DNA of 15,825 nucleotides from Planctomycetota bacterium (GTDB lineage: Bacteria; Planctomycetota; Phycisphaerae; UBA1845; Fen-1342), in assembly GCA_030616465.1 (NCBI GenBank), contig JAUWXH010000005.1:1-15825 (forward strand), written 5' to 3'. The number at the start of each line of letters is the position of its first letter. Position 1 is the first letter of the stretch. Shown in pieces: positions 6,727 to 13,825 of the stretch. The notes under the pieces were generated by a model. The model saw only the letters and a program-made list of their open reading frames with translations. It made no database searches and had not been told where the DNA came from. The translations under genes were made by a program, and so were the position numbers.

Positions 6727-9700
6727 ATGTCGAGAGTTGAGGATATGCCGACCCCGACCAGCAGCCCTCGACGCCCGTATCCCCACGCCAAACATGCGCC
6801 GGTAGTGTTCTGGAACAGTGTGGCCGTATGTCTGCTGACGGCGGGGTTGGCCATGGGGCAGTCGGTGTCGGGCTCGGCTGCTACCGAGGAGGACTCGCGT
6901 CTCGACCCGCAGAGGGCTTCTACGCCGCTTTCTGAAATACACGGGCTTCCGGCGCCGCCCTCGCAGCCGACCCGCTCGCTCGACCAGGCCCCCGAGTTGC
7001 GTGTGCTATACGAGCGTGCCCGTGAAAGGCTGGAGGACGGCGAGCTCGCGGAGGCGCTGGCCACGCTCGATGCCGCTCTCCAAAAGGCCGAGGCCGACTA
7101 CTACGAGCTCCACTACCTGCTGGCCCTGGCCAAGTCACGCGTCGGTCGGTTGGGTGAAGCGCGGGCGGCAGCCGAATCGGCGGCCCGCCTGCGACACGGG
7201 TCGGCCGATGTGCATCACTTGCTCGGATTGCTCTACCGGCAACAGCGTCAGCTTGAACCCGCTATCAAGCACCTGCGCACCGCGACGCTGGCGGCCGAGC
7301 GCGAAGTCAACAACCCGCGCGTGACCGCTGCGTGGTACCGCCTTGGCGAGTGCTTGCAGCAGGCCGGTTATCTGCTGGCCGCCGCGGAAGCGTACGGGCG
7401 GTTCGACCAGGCCGTCTGGGAGACACATCCCGAGCACCGCAGTGCCAACGAAGTCGCATCACTGCTCAGCGCGCACCCCCGGGGAGCACTTGAGCTGCGA
7501 CTGGACCTCTATCGGCAACTCGGGCGTTTGCAGGATGCGGTTGGTGCTGCCAAGCGGGCGGCAGACAACCGCCCGCAAGATCACCTGCTGACGCGGACGT
7601 ACGCCCAGGTACTACTCGAAGCGGGCGAGCCGGACCGGGCGTTCCAATGCTGCCGCGAACGCGCGGGGGGATGGTCCGCCAACCGCGGCTTGCTCCCGGT
7701 GGCGGTCGCGGCGGCCCGAGCGGCGGGGCAGTTGGAGGCTTGGGTCGCGGAAACAGAGCAGGATATCGCCGCAGACCGGAAAACCGATCCGGCGTTCACG
7801 CTGGCCCAGCACCTGTCCAAGGCTGGCGCACACGTCGAGGCGGGTCGTCTCTGGCGAGCACTGCTCAACAAGAACCCGGACGACGCAGGTGTCACCTGGG
7901 CCTTGGCGGCCACCCAAAGAGCTGCCGGCAACCTGCCGCGGGCGTTTGAGACGCTTTGCGCATTCGTACGGGAGCATCCGGCGGCAGAGCAGGTGCCCCA
8001 CCGCCGTCTGGGCGGTTGGCTGGACCTGGATGCTGCGGGGCAGGTCTCCAACCTGCGGAGTGACGAGGTGCTCGGATTCATCGCCGAGCGCAGCCGAAGC
8101 GAAAACCGGGATTTCGCGACAGATTTCGTGCTGGGGACGCTGGCGGCGGCTACGCGCCAACCGCTTCTGGCCGAGAAGCTCTTTCGTTCGTGTCTCGACG
8201 CGCGGCCGGACTTCGCGCTGACCCACGTCGCCTGGGGACACATGCTGCTCTCGATGTATGAATGGGAGCGGGCGAAGGAGCACGCCGCCAAGGCCCTGGA
8301 GCTTGCGCCGGACTTGGCCGCCGCGCATTTCATCATGGCCGCGGCCCAGGCCGGGCTCGACGAGAACGAGGAGGCAGAGGAATCGTACAAAGCCGCCATC
8401 CGTCTCGCACCGGATGATCCCGTGTACCCGCTGGGCTTGGCACGACTGCAACGGCGTTTGGGCAAGAACTTGGGCGCGCAACGATACTTCCAGCGGGTCT
8501 TGACGATCGATCCGTCGAATGCGGAAGCGGTCGAAGGACTGATCGAGAGTTACCTCAAGAGCGGCAAGATCGAGTTGGCCCGCGCGCAATTGGAGCAGGC
8601 CGAGCAACTCGACGTGCCCGACGACGCCCTCCGCCGCTGCGGCACGGCGGTCCAGTTTTGGCGGGCCCCCTTTCAGCAAGAGCACCTGGCCGAACTGGCG
8701 CGACAGTTCAAGCGGTTCCCCGACGACACGCTGACCGGGCTGCAATTGGCCGCCGGACTATTCCTTCACGACCGGGCGGATGAGGCCTACCAAGAGGCGG
8801 AGAAGGTGCGCGCCCAGGCGCCCGACGATGACCGGCTGCTAAGCCTGCTGGCACGGGTGCAGAAGCGGCGGCTGGAGTTCGGCGAGGCGATCGAGGCTCT
8901 GGAGATCCTGGTCGGGCGGTATCCGAACCGCCGTGACGTCCTCGCGCTGCTAGCCACGGCCTATGTCAGTGACTTTCGGCTGGCCGAGGCCCGGGCAACC
9001 TTACGCCGCGTGCTAGTGCTGCAGCTCGACGACAACGCGCGCAGATTCCACCGCGCGCAGTTGCTGGATTGGTCCGTCAAGTTCGCAGACTTTGATGGGG
9101 CACTGGAGCTGCTCGAAGAGTGGATCGAGCATGAGCCGACCAACAATGACCTCATCAAGGCCAAGTTGAGCATACTGGCCCAGGCCGGTCGGTCGCAGGA
9201 GGCCCTCGAGCTTGCCGGGGAGCGCGTTGACGAAACGCGCGGCCGCCTGCAGCCGCTGGTCGAGCGGGCTGGCGACGACGCCGCACGACAGCAGCACTAC
9301 CGCCCCTTAATCGACGCCTACCTTGAGTACCTGGCCGTGTGCGTGCTGGCGGGTGAGTACAAGGATGCCGAGCAGCGCGCCCGGACGTGGCTGGGCGAGA
9401 ACCCCAACGACCCCGATCTCACCGATATCCTCGTGGAAGTCCTGCTGAGCGATGGACGGCCGACTGAGGCCTTGACCGCTGTGGAGGAGTTCACGCCGCA
9501 GACCTGGGAGGCAGCGATCGATGCGCGGATTTGGCGCGGCCGTTGTCTGGGTGCCGCCGACCGTGTCGATGATGCCATGGCCGAATTCGACGCGTTGCTC
9601 GAGGAGCGTCTAGTACGCCGGGACCCCAACAACGTCAGCAGGGTCCGTAGGCTGATCGTGCCGATGCTCGTGGAGGCGGAGGAATACGATCGGGCCCTGC

Positions 9701-10281
9701 AGCAGTGTGAGGAGTGGGAGGCGGGTCTCCGGCCGGGGACGTCGCGGGCCCGCCTGGATTTGCTCACGTTCAAGCAGGTTATCTTTCAGGCCGCCGGCCG
9801 GATGGAGGAATACGCGCGCGTCATGGAGTCGTTGCTGGAACATGACCCGGGCGACGCGACGCTGAACAACGACCTCGGATATACGTGGGTGGACGCCGGC
9901 CGCAACCTGGAGCGCGCGACGCAGATGATTCACCGGGCCGTCGCGCTTAACCCACTCAACGCCGCCTATCTGGACAGCCTGGGCTGGGCATATTACAAGG
10001 CAGCAGACTTCGCCGGCGCCCGCAAGTACCTGGCGCGTGTGGTTCGGCTTCGACTGGGGCAGGACGCGGTGATCTACGATCATCTGGCCGACGCGGAATA
10101 CCGCCTGGGTGACCGCGAGACCGCCCGGCAGCACTGGCAGAAGGCGCTCGAGCTGCTGGAAGCGCAAGCCGCCCAGCAGGCCTCGGCCCAGCAAGCGGAA
10201 TTGACGGCGAAGGTCCGGGCCAAACTCGGCGCGCTCCAGCGGTCCGAGCGGCCGGCGGTCGCCCCGACCGCGGCAGAGTAG
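6727..10281 (+). CDS. Large exported tetratricopeptide repeat (TPR) protein
   Basis: 1184 residues dominated by TPR-type helical hairpins. The N-terminus has basic residues at 15-23 and a hydrophobic stretch at about 26-43 ending LAMGQ, which reads as a signal peptide or signal anchor, so the repeats probably lie outside the cytoplasm. Clear TPR units occur at about 88-190, 497-630 and 1046-1130 (for example AKEHAAKALELAPD and LDSLGWAYYKAADFAGARKYL); diverged repeats fill the middle. The C-terminal LGYTWVDAGRN...DSLGWAYYK block is a recurrent end module in large bacterial TPR proteins. The protein ends in an Ala/Gln-rich helix. The start is uncertain: ATG 6745 removes an acidic segment and gives a cleaner signal peptide. 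It lies 30 bp after the HhH gene and 33 bp before kdsD, suggesting an operon. Probably a scaffold for an envelope or polysaccharide process; partners unknown. Confidence 0.9.
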   Translation: MSRVEDMPTPTSSPRRPYPHAKHAPVVFWNSVAVCLLTAGLAMGQSVSGSAATEEDSRLDPQRASTPLSEIHGLPAPPSQPTRSLDQAPELRVLYERARERLEDGELAEALATLDAALQKAEADYYELHYLLALAKSRVGRLGEARAAAESAARLRHGSADVHHLLGLLYRQQRQLEPAIKHLRTATLAAEREVNNPRVTAAWYRLGECLQQAGYLLAAAEAYGRFDQAVWETHPEHRSANEVASLLSAHPRGALELRLDLYRQLGRLQDAVGAAKRAADNRPQDHLLTRTYAQVLLEAGEPDRAFQCCRERAGGWSANRGLLPVAVAAARAAGQLEAWVAETEQDIAADRKTDPAFTLAQHLSKAGAHVEAGRLWRALLNKNPDDAGVTWALAATQRAAGNLPRAFETLCAFVREHPAAEQVPHRRLGGWLDLDAAGQVSNLRSDEVLGFIAERSRSENRDFATDFVLGTLAAATRQPLLAEKLFRSCLDARPDFALTHVAWGHMLLSMYEWERAKEHAAKALELAPDLAAAHFIMAAAQAGLDENEEAEESYKAAIRLAPDDPVYPLGLARLQRRLGKNLGAQRYFQRVLTIDPSNAEAVEGLIESYLKSGKIELARAQLEQAEQLDVPDDALRRCGTAVQFWRAPFQQEHLAELARQFKRFPDDTLTGLQLAAGLFLHDRADEAYQEAEKVRAQAPDDDRLLSLLARVQKRRLEFGEAIEALEILVGRYPNRRDVLALLATAYVSDFRLAEARATLRRVLVLQLDDNARRFHRAQLLDWSVKFADFDGALELLEEWIEHEPTNNDLIKAKLSILAQAGRSQEALELAGERVDETRGRLQPLVERAGDDAARQQHYRPLIDAYLEYLAVCVLAGEYKDAEQRARTWLGENPNDPDLTDILVEVLLSDGRPTEALTAVEEFTPQTWEAAIDARIWRGRCLGAADRVDDAMAEFDALLEERLVRRDPNNVSRVRRLIVPMLVEAEEYDRALQQCEEWEAGLRPGTSRARLDLLTFKQVIFQAAGRMEEYARVMESLLEHDPGDATLNNDLGYTWVDAGRNLERATQMIHRAVALNPLNAAYLDSLGWAYYKAADFAGARKYLARVVRLRLGQDAVIYDHLADAEYRLGDRETARQHWQKALELLEAQAAQQASAQQAELTAKVRAKLGALQRSERPAVAPTAAE

Positions 10282-10314
10282 GCCCGACCGCCTATACGTG
10301 ATGAGAGGAGTTCT

Positions 10315-11310
10315 GTGGCAGAGACACCGTTGGACATCGCTCGACGCGTGGTCGCGGATGAGGCCGAGGGCCTGCGCTTGCTGGCGTCGTGCCTGGATGA
10401 CGATTTCGATGCGATCATCGAACGGCTGAAGGCCAGCAGCCAGGTCATCGTCAGCGGGCTGGGCAAGAGCGGGCAGATCGCCCAGAAGATCGCTGCGACC
10501 CTAACGAGTACCGGCACGCCGGCGGTGTACATGCACCCGGTGGAGGCGTTGCACGGGGACCTGGGGATCGTGACGGAGCTGCACTGCCTGATCGCGCTCT
10601 CGCGCAGCGGGAATACGGACGAGGTCTTGCGCTTCGTGGCCCACTTCCGCCGGTTGGGTGGGCCGGCGATCGCGATCGTGCAGGGACGCGAATCGCGCCT
10701 GGCCGAGTTGTGCCGGCAGGTGATTCTGTTGCCGGACGTGCCGGAGGCCGGCCCGCTCAACCTGGCCCCGACCACCAGTTGCGTGATGATGCTGGCGGTG
10801 GGGGACGCGTTGGCGATGGCGCTGCTGCACGCGCGCGGCTTCGCGCGCGAAGACTTCGCCCAATACCACCCGGAAGGGACCGTGGGGCGACGGTTGTTGC
10901 TGCGGGCCGAGGACCTGATGCACACCGGCGACGAGTTGCCGCTGGTCCGCGCGGATGATTCGTTTGACCATCTCATCGTGGAGATGACCCGCCAGCAGCT
11001 CGGCCTGGCCGTAGTGGTCGCGGCGGACGGCACGTTAGTCGGGACGTTCACCGATGGGGACCTCCGGCGCGTGTTCGAGCGGGTCGAGGACCCCCGCCGG
11101 CTCGACGCGCGCGCGTCACACACGTGCAGCCGACGGTCCGCGTCGGCCCCGGCGGTCCCAATTTCGACGGTGAAAGCCTCACACCCGGCGGTGGAGTGCC
11201 TGCGGATCATGCGGGACAGCCAGATCACCAGCCTGGTCGTTGCGGACGACGACGACAAACCGATCGGCTTGCTGAGACTGATGGACCTGCTCAGGGCAGG
11301 TCTGGGGTGA
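10315..11310 (+). CDS. kdsD: D-arabinose-5-phosphate isomerase (KpsF/GutQ family)
   Basis: Converts D-ribulose 5-phosphate to D-arabinose 5-phosphate, the first step towards Kdo of lipopolysaccharide or capsule. The 331-residue protein has a SIS domain (about 40-175) then two CBS domains. Residues matching the E. coli KdsD active site are all present: Lys51 in GLGKSG, Glu103, Glu144 in PEAGPL, and His185 in YHPEG; HPVEALHGDLG at 74-84 is typical. CBS1 has the conserved FTDGDLRRVF. The linker to CBS2 (about 259-290) is about ten residues longer than in E. coli and lacks the VMT motif; it begins at a (CG)5 tract (see findings). GTG 10315 is preceded by AGAGGAG four bases upstream. A diverged copy of the last 111 bp lies at 13482-13592. 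Confidence 0.94.
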   Translation: MAETPLDIARRVVADEAEGLRLLASCLDDDFDAIIERLKASSQVIVSGLGKSGQIAQKIAATLTSTGTPAVYMHPVEALHGDLGIVTELHCLIALSRSGNTDEVLRFVAHFRRLGGPAIAIVQGRESRLAELCRQVILLPDVPEAGPLNLAPTTSCVMMLAVGDALAMALLHARGFAREDFAQYHPEGTVGRRLLLRAEDLMHTGDELPLVRADDSFDHLIVEMTRQQLGLAVVVAADGTLVGTFTDGDLRRVFERVEDPRRLDARASHTCSRRSASAPAVPISTVKASHPAVECLRIMRDSQITSLVVADDDDKPIGLLRLMDLLRAGLG

Positions 11311-11832
11311 TTCGCTTCTGGAGTGATTCGCGCGAGCACGTGAATCATCACGAAAGCGTATCAATCATTGCCAAGGATATCGGACGGGCGTGTCTGGCGG
11401 TCTTCGGCCAAGGGTCCTGCTCAGCCCGAGGGGCGTAGGTCAAGGGCTGAGGGGTGGGCCGGGGCGCAACCGCCTGTCTATCCCCGCGACCTTCATATTC
11501 CCGGACGCGCTGGCGGCCTTCGGGGCTTGGCGCGCGGTGCGCTCGCTGTCCCCGCGGACCAGCGGCGGCGATCGGCGGCGGCGCCCGATTTCAACGCATG
11601 CGGTCGCCGGAGTTTGCCGATTCGAGGACGTGCGAGGTACTGGCGCTTCGTCAGTGCTAGTCCGATGGATCACCGATGACCGGGTCGCCCACCTCCTCAG
11701 AGGTGAGGCACGCGAGTGTTTCGCCCACTCGTGTCCCACATGACTGGATCCGTGGGCTGCCCAACCATCAACCCACGACTGACGGAGCGCTGGCGCTGGT
11801 ACACGGTCCGCACACGAGCCCGGGGGTGTTTA
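11311..11832. other. Gene-poor stretch between kdsD and fapA
   Basis: About 520 bp with no convincing gene. Several open frames of 68-117 codons exist on both strands, as expected at this GC content, but their products are Arg/Pro-rich without recognisable domains or good ribosome binding sites. Possible RNA structures are an eight-bp inverted repeat CTCAGCCC / GGGCTGAG (11420-11427, 11444-11451), a hairpin CACCTC-CTCA-GAGGTG (11690-11705), a hairpin CGAGTG / CACTCG (11713-11718, 11726-11731) and CGTGGG / CCCACG (11751-11756, 11772-11777). The last three stand in a row 60-140 bp before the fapA start and could form a structured leader. No tRNA-like T-arm or known riboswitch core was recognised. 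Confidence 0.4.
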
Positions 11833-13398
11833 ATGGACGTGGATGCGACTACCAAGGCCAGTCGGCTGGAGATCGTCATCTCGGACGATCGTACCCAGGC
11901 CTGGGTGAAGCTGCTGGATGCAGCCGACCCGGAGTTCCAGCCTCCGACGGCGGCGGAGGTTCTCGCGGCGCTGGAGGCCGCCAAAGTCGAAATCAACGAC
12001 GCGGTGCGCGCCCGCATCGATGAGTACATCCGGATCGTCGCCGGCCCGGAAGAGGGCGAGGCGGACGGACCGCGCGAGATCCCCAGCGAGTTCCTGATCG
12101 CTGAGGGACGGCCTCCCACGGACGGTCAGGACGGGACATTTGAATGGCACGAGCAGCACCGGCAGACACAGCGCGACTGGCAGAGCGACGATCGTGTGGA
12201 TTACTACAGCCTCGAGTCTATTCTGACGGTGGAAGCGGGTGTGGCGATCGGGCGCATCACCGAGCCGATCAAAGGGGACGACGGGATGGACGTTTGCGGG
12301 CGCGTGCTGCCCAGCAGACGGGATGGGACGCCGCTGGAAGTCGGGTCGGGCCTGAGCCTCTCGCCGGACGACCCCTTGGAAGTTGTGACCGAGGCTGCCG
12401 GGCACGTGGTTGTCCGACAGGACCGGATGTGGCTGGAGGAGGTGCTGAGCATCGCCGGCGATGTGGACTTCGACTCCGGGAGTCTGAACGTGTGTACGGA
12501 CGTGCACGTACGCGGCATGGTGCCGTCCAACTTCAAGGTTCGTACCACCAAGTCGCTTACCGTGGAGCAAGCTATCGAGGCCGCCCAGGTTGACGTGGGT
12601 GGTGACCTGGTCGTTCGCGGCGGCATTTTGGGGCAGGGACGGAAGGGCAGAATCCAGGCCGCCGGCTCCATAACCGTTCGCTTCTGCGAGAAAGCCCAGT
12701 TGAAGGCTGCGGGGGACGTGAAGGTCTGCAAGGAGGTCATTCATTCGCACGTTCATTCCGAGGGACGGCTGTTGGTCGAAGCCGGCCCGATCATCGGCGG
12801 CGAGGAGTATGCTCGCGAGGGCATCGAGGTCCAGACGCTGGGCAGTGGGGTCGGGGTGGCGACCTGCGTGGCGGTGGGCATGCACCGCAACGTGCTCGCC
12901 CAAGCCCTTCGCCTCGAGCAGAGGCTCAAGGAGCGTGTGAAGCTGGCCGAGCGGACCCGCGCGCAGGTGGAGCCGCTGCTGGCCAATCTCAAGCGTCTGA
13001 CGGCGCAGCAGCGCAAACAGGCCGCCGAGCTGCTGAACAAGGTCAAAGAGCTCATGCTCAGCCTGGATGACATGCGTAGCGAACGGGAGGAGTTGCTCGC
13101 GCGCGCACGTTCGCAGGGTCATCCGGCGGTGGTGATCAGCAAGCAGGTTTTCGGCAAAGTGCGGGTGGGGATCGGGGGCCGCGAGACCGTGCTGACCAAG
13201 CCCCTGGCCGGGCCAGTGCAGATCGAGGAGCGCAAGGTGAAGAACGTGACGGAGTTCGTCGCGGTCAACCCGCTGACCGGCTCCGTCACCGTGCTGGGGA
13301 GCACTCGGGTGGATCTCGCCGCAATCCTCCAGCAGTGGGAGCAGGCTGAACAGGAGGATGGAACCGACAAGTCGGACGCCGCCAACGGAGCGGCCTGA
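11833..13398 (+). CDS. fapA: FapA-type DUF342 protein (polymerising beta-solenoid)
   Basis: A 521-residue DUF342 protein. In Vibrio, FapA sequesters a regulator of polar flagellar assembly; the family is widespread, also where no such role is known. The N-terminal third is mixed alpha/beta. The DUF342 signature IGRITEPIKGDDGMDVCGR lies at about residues 138-156. A right-handed beta-solenoid follows (about 195-345) with repeated turns such as IAGDVDF, VDVGGDLVVRGGILG, IQAAGSITV and LKAAGDVKV. A charged coiled coil spans about 350-430 and a short beta-rich C-terminal domain ends near 510. I chose ATG 11833, which directly precedes the first structured segment and has GGGGG six bases upstream; the frame remains open to 11716, but those residues look non-coding. 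No flagellar genes are nearby. It converges on the rho/phosphoesterase genes. Confidence 0.88.
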   Translation: MDVDATTKASRLEIVISDDRTQAWVKLLDAADPEFQPPTAAEVLAALEAAKVEINDAVRARIDEYIRIVAGPEEGEADGPREIPSEFLIAEGRPPTDGQDGTFEWHEQHRQTQRDWQSDDRVDYYSLESILTVEAGVAIGRITEPIKGDDGMDVCGRVLPSRRDGTPLEVGSGLSLSPDDPLEVVTEAAGHVVVRQDRMWLEEVLSIAGDVDFDSGSLNVCTDVHVRGMVPSNFKVRTTKSLTVEQAIEAAQVDVGGDLVVRGGILGQGRKGRIQAAGSITVRFCEKAQLKAAGDVKVCKEVIHSHVHSEGRLLVEAGPIIGGEEYAREGIEVQTLGSGVGVATCVAVGMHRNVLAQALRLEQRLKERVKLAERTRAQVEPLLANLKRLTAQQRKQAAELLNKVKELMLSLDDMRSEREELLARARSQGHPAVVISKQVFGKVRVGIGGRETVLTKPLAGPVQIEERKVKNVTEFVAVNPLTGSVTVLGSTRVDLAAILQQWEQAEQEDGTDKSDAANGAA

Positions 13399-13421
13399 GC
13401 TGGGGAAGGCCTTCCCCGAGC
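13399..13421 (+). terminator. Perfect palindrome after the fapA stop (terminator-like)
   Basis: GGGGAAGGCCTTCCCC at 13402-13417 is a perfect 16-bp palindrome; with GCT before and AGC after, it can form a nine-bp stem with one bulged G. It begins directly after the fapA TGA. No T-tract follows, so it may be a rho-assisted or 3'-end-stabilising hairpin rather than a classic intrinsic terminator. Confidence 0.45.
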
Positions 13422-13481
13422 ATGCGCAGGCGTGTTGGTCGTGCGCGGCGCGACGGTGGTAAACACGTCAGCATGTCCTGT

Positions 13482-13592
13482 CTGCGGATCGTGCGCGACA
13501 GCCAGATCACCAGCCTGGTCGTCGTGGACGATGACGACAAACCGATCGGTCTGCTGAGGCTGCTGGACCTGCTGCGGGCGGGGCTGGGGTAG
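13482..13592 (+). pseudogene. Fossil of a second kdsD 3' end (CBS domain tail)
   Basis: These 111 bp align without gaps to the last 111 bp of kdsD (11200-11310, constant offset 2282), with 15 differences by my count (about 86% identity). In the same frame it encodes LRIVRDSQITSLVVVDDDD to LLRAGLG and a stop, 33 of 36 residues identical to KdsD. Of the 13 differences before the stop codon, 10 are synonymous and three are conservative (Met/Val, Ala/Val, Met/Leu); the stop changed from TGA to TAG. This pattern means both copies diverged while coding, so the piece is the remnant of an intact paralogue. Upstream resemblance is weak: a shared CGACGGTG lies 4 bp out of register, consistent with frame loss. 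A 56-codon frame from ATG 13422 covers it, but no SIS domain is present, so an isomerase is excluded. Confidence 0.85.
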
Positions 13593-13670
13593 CGGGGCAC
13601 CAACTGGCGGGGCTGCCGTAGGGGCACACCAGCTCGCGGGGACCCAACACGCGCGTCCGCCCGACACCCT

Positions 13671-13702
13671 GTTATTCTGAGTTCGCTGTCATCCTGAGGG
13701 AG
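13671..13702 (+). repeat. Two truncated GTYATYCTGAG repeat ends
   Basis: GTTATTCTGAG at 13671-13681 and GTCATCCTGAGGGAG at 13688-13702 are near copies of the left end of the palindromic element starting at 13714 (GTCATTCTGAGGGAG). They look like broken or tandem starts of the same element, implying repeated insertion or rearrangement at this site. Confidence 0.6.
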
Positions 13703-13713
13703 TGATGCGTGTT

Positions 13714-13810
13714 GTCATTCTGAGGGAGCGCAGCGACCGAAGAATCTGGCCACAGACTACCGGGTTTTTCCCGCCTCCAACGAGAGACCCTTCGGTTGGC
13801 TCGGCGTGAC
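13714..13810. repeat. Intergenic palindromic repeat element (MITE/REP-like)
   Basis: A 97-bp element with imperfect inverted ends. The left arm carries GTCATTCTGAG then CCGAAGAATCT (13714-13746); the right arm, read on the minus strand, gives GTCACGCCGAG then CCGAAGGGTCT (13810-13785). A small CGGG-TTTTT-CCCG hairpin sits between them at about 13761-13773. I recognise this GTCATTCTGAG ... GAAGAATCT layout as a kind of dispersed intergenic repeat seen in many bacterial genomes of several phyla; copy number here cannot be tested from one window. It has no coding capacity of its own and lies between convergent transcription units, where it may also serve as a bidirectional terminator. Confidence 0.65.
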
Positions 13811-13825
13811 CATGAATAATCCGGG

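Noticed and set aside
7612..8745. Long minus-strand open frame opposite the TPR gene
   Set aside because: Low-complexity shadow of a gene with clear TPR motifs; no ribosome binding site or family resemblance.
10080..11351. 423-codon minus-strand open frame opposite kdsD
   Set aside because: kdsD on the plus strand has all catalytic residues; the antisense product is Ser/Arg-rich without recognisable motifs.
11390..11743. 117-codon plus-strand open frame between kdsD and fapA
   Set aside because: No ribosome binding site, no recognisable domain, and competing frames of similar length on the other strand; treated as non-coding.
13422..13592. 56-codon small gene covering the kdsD fragment
   Set aside because: Only the last 36 codons match KdsD; the first 20 are Arg/Gly-rich and a single CBS half cannot form a domain, so a fossil is the simpler reading.
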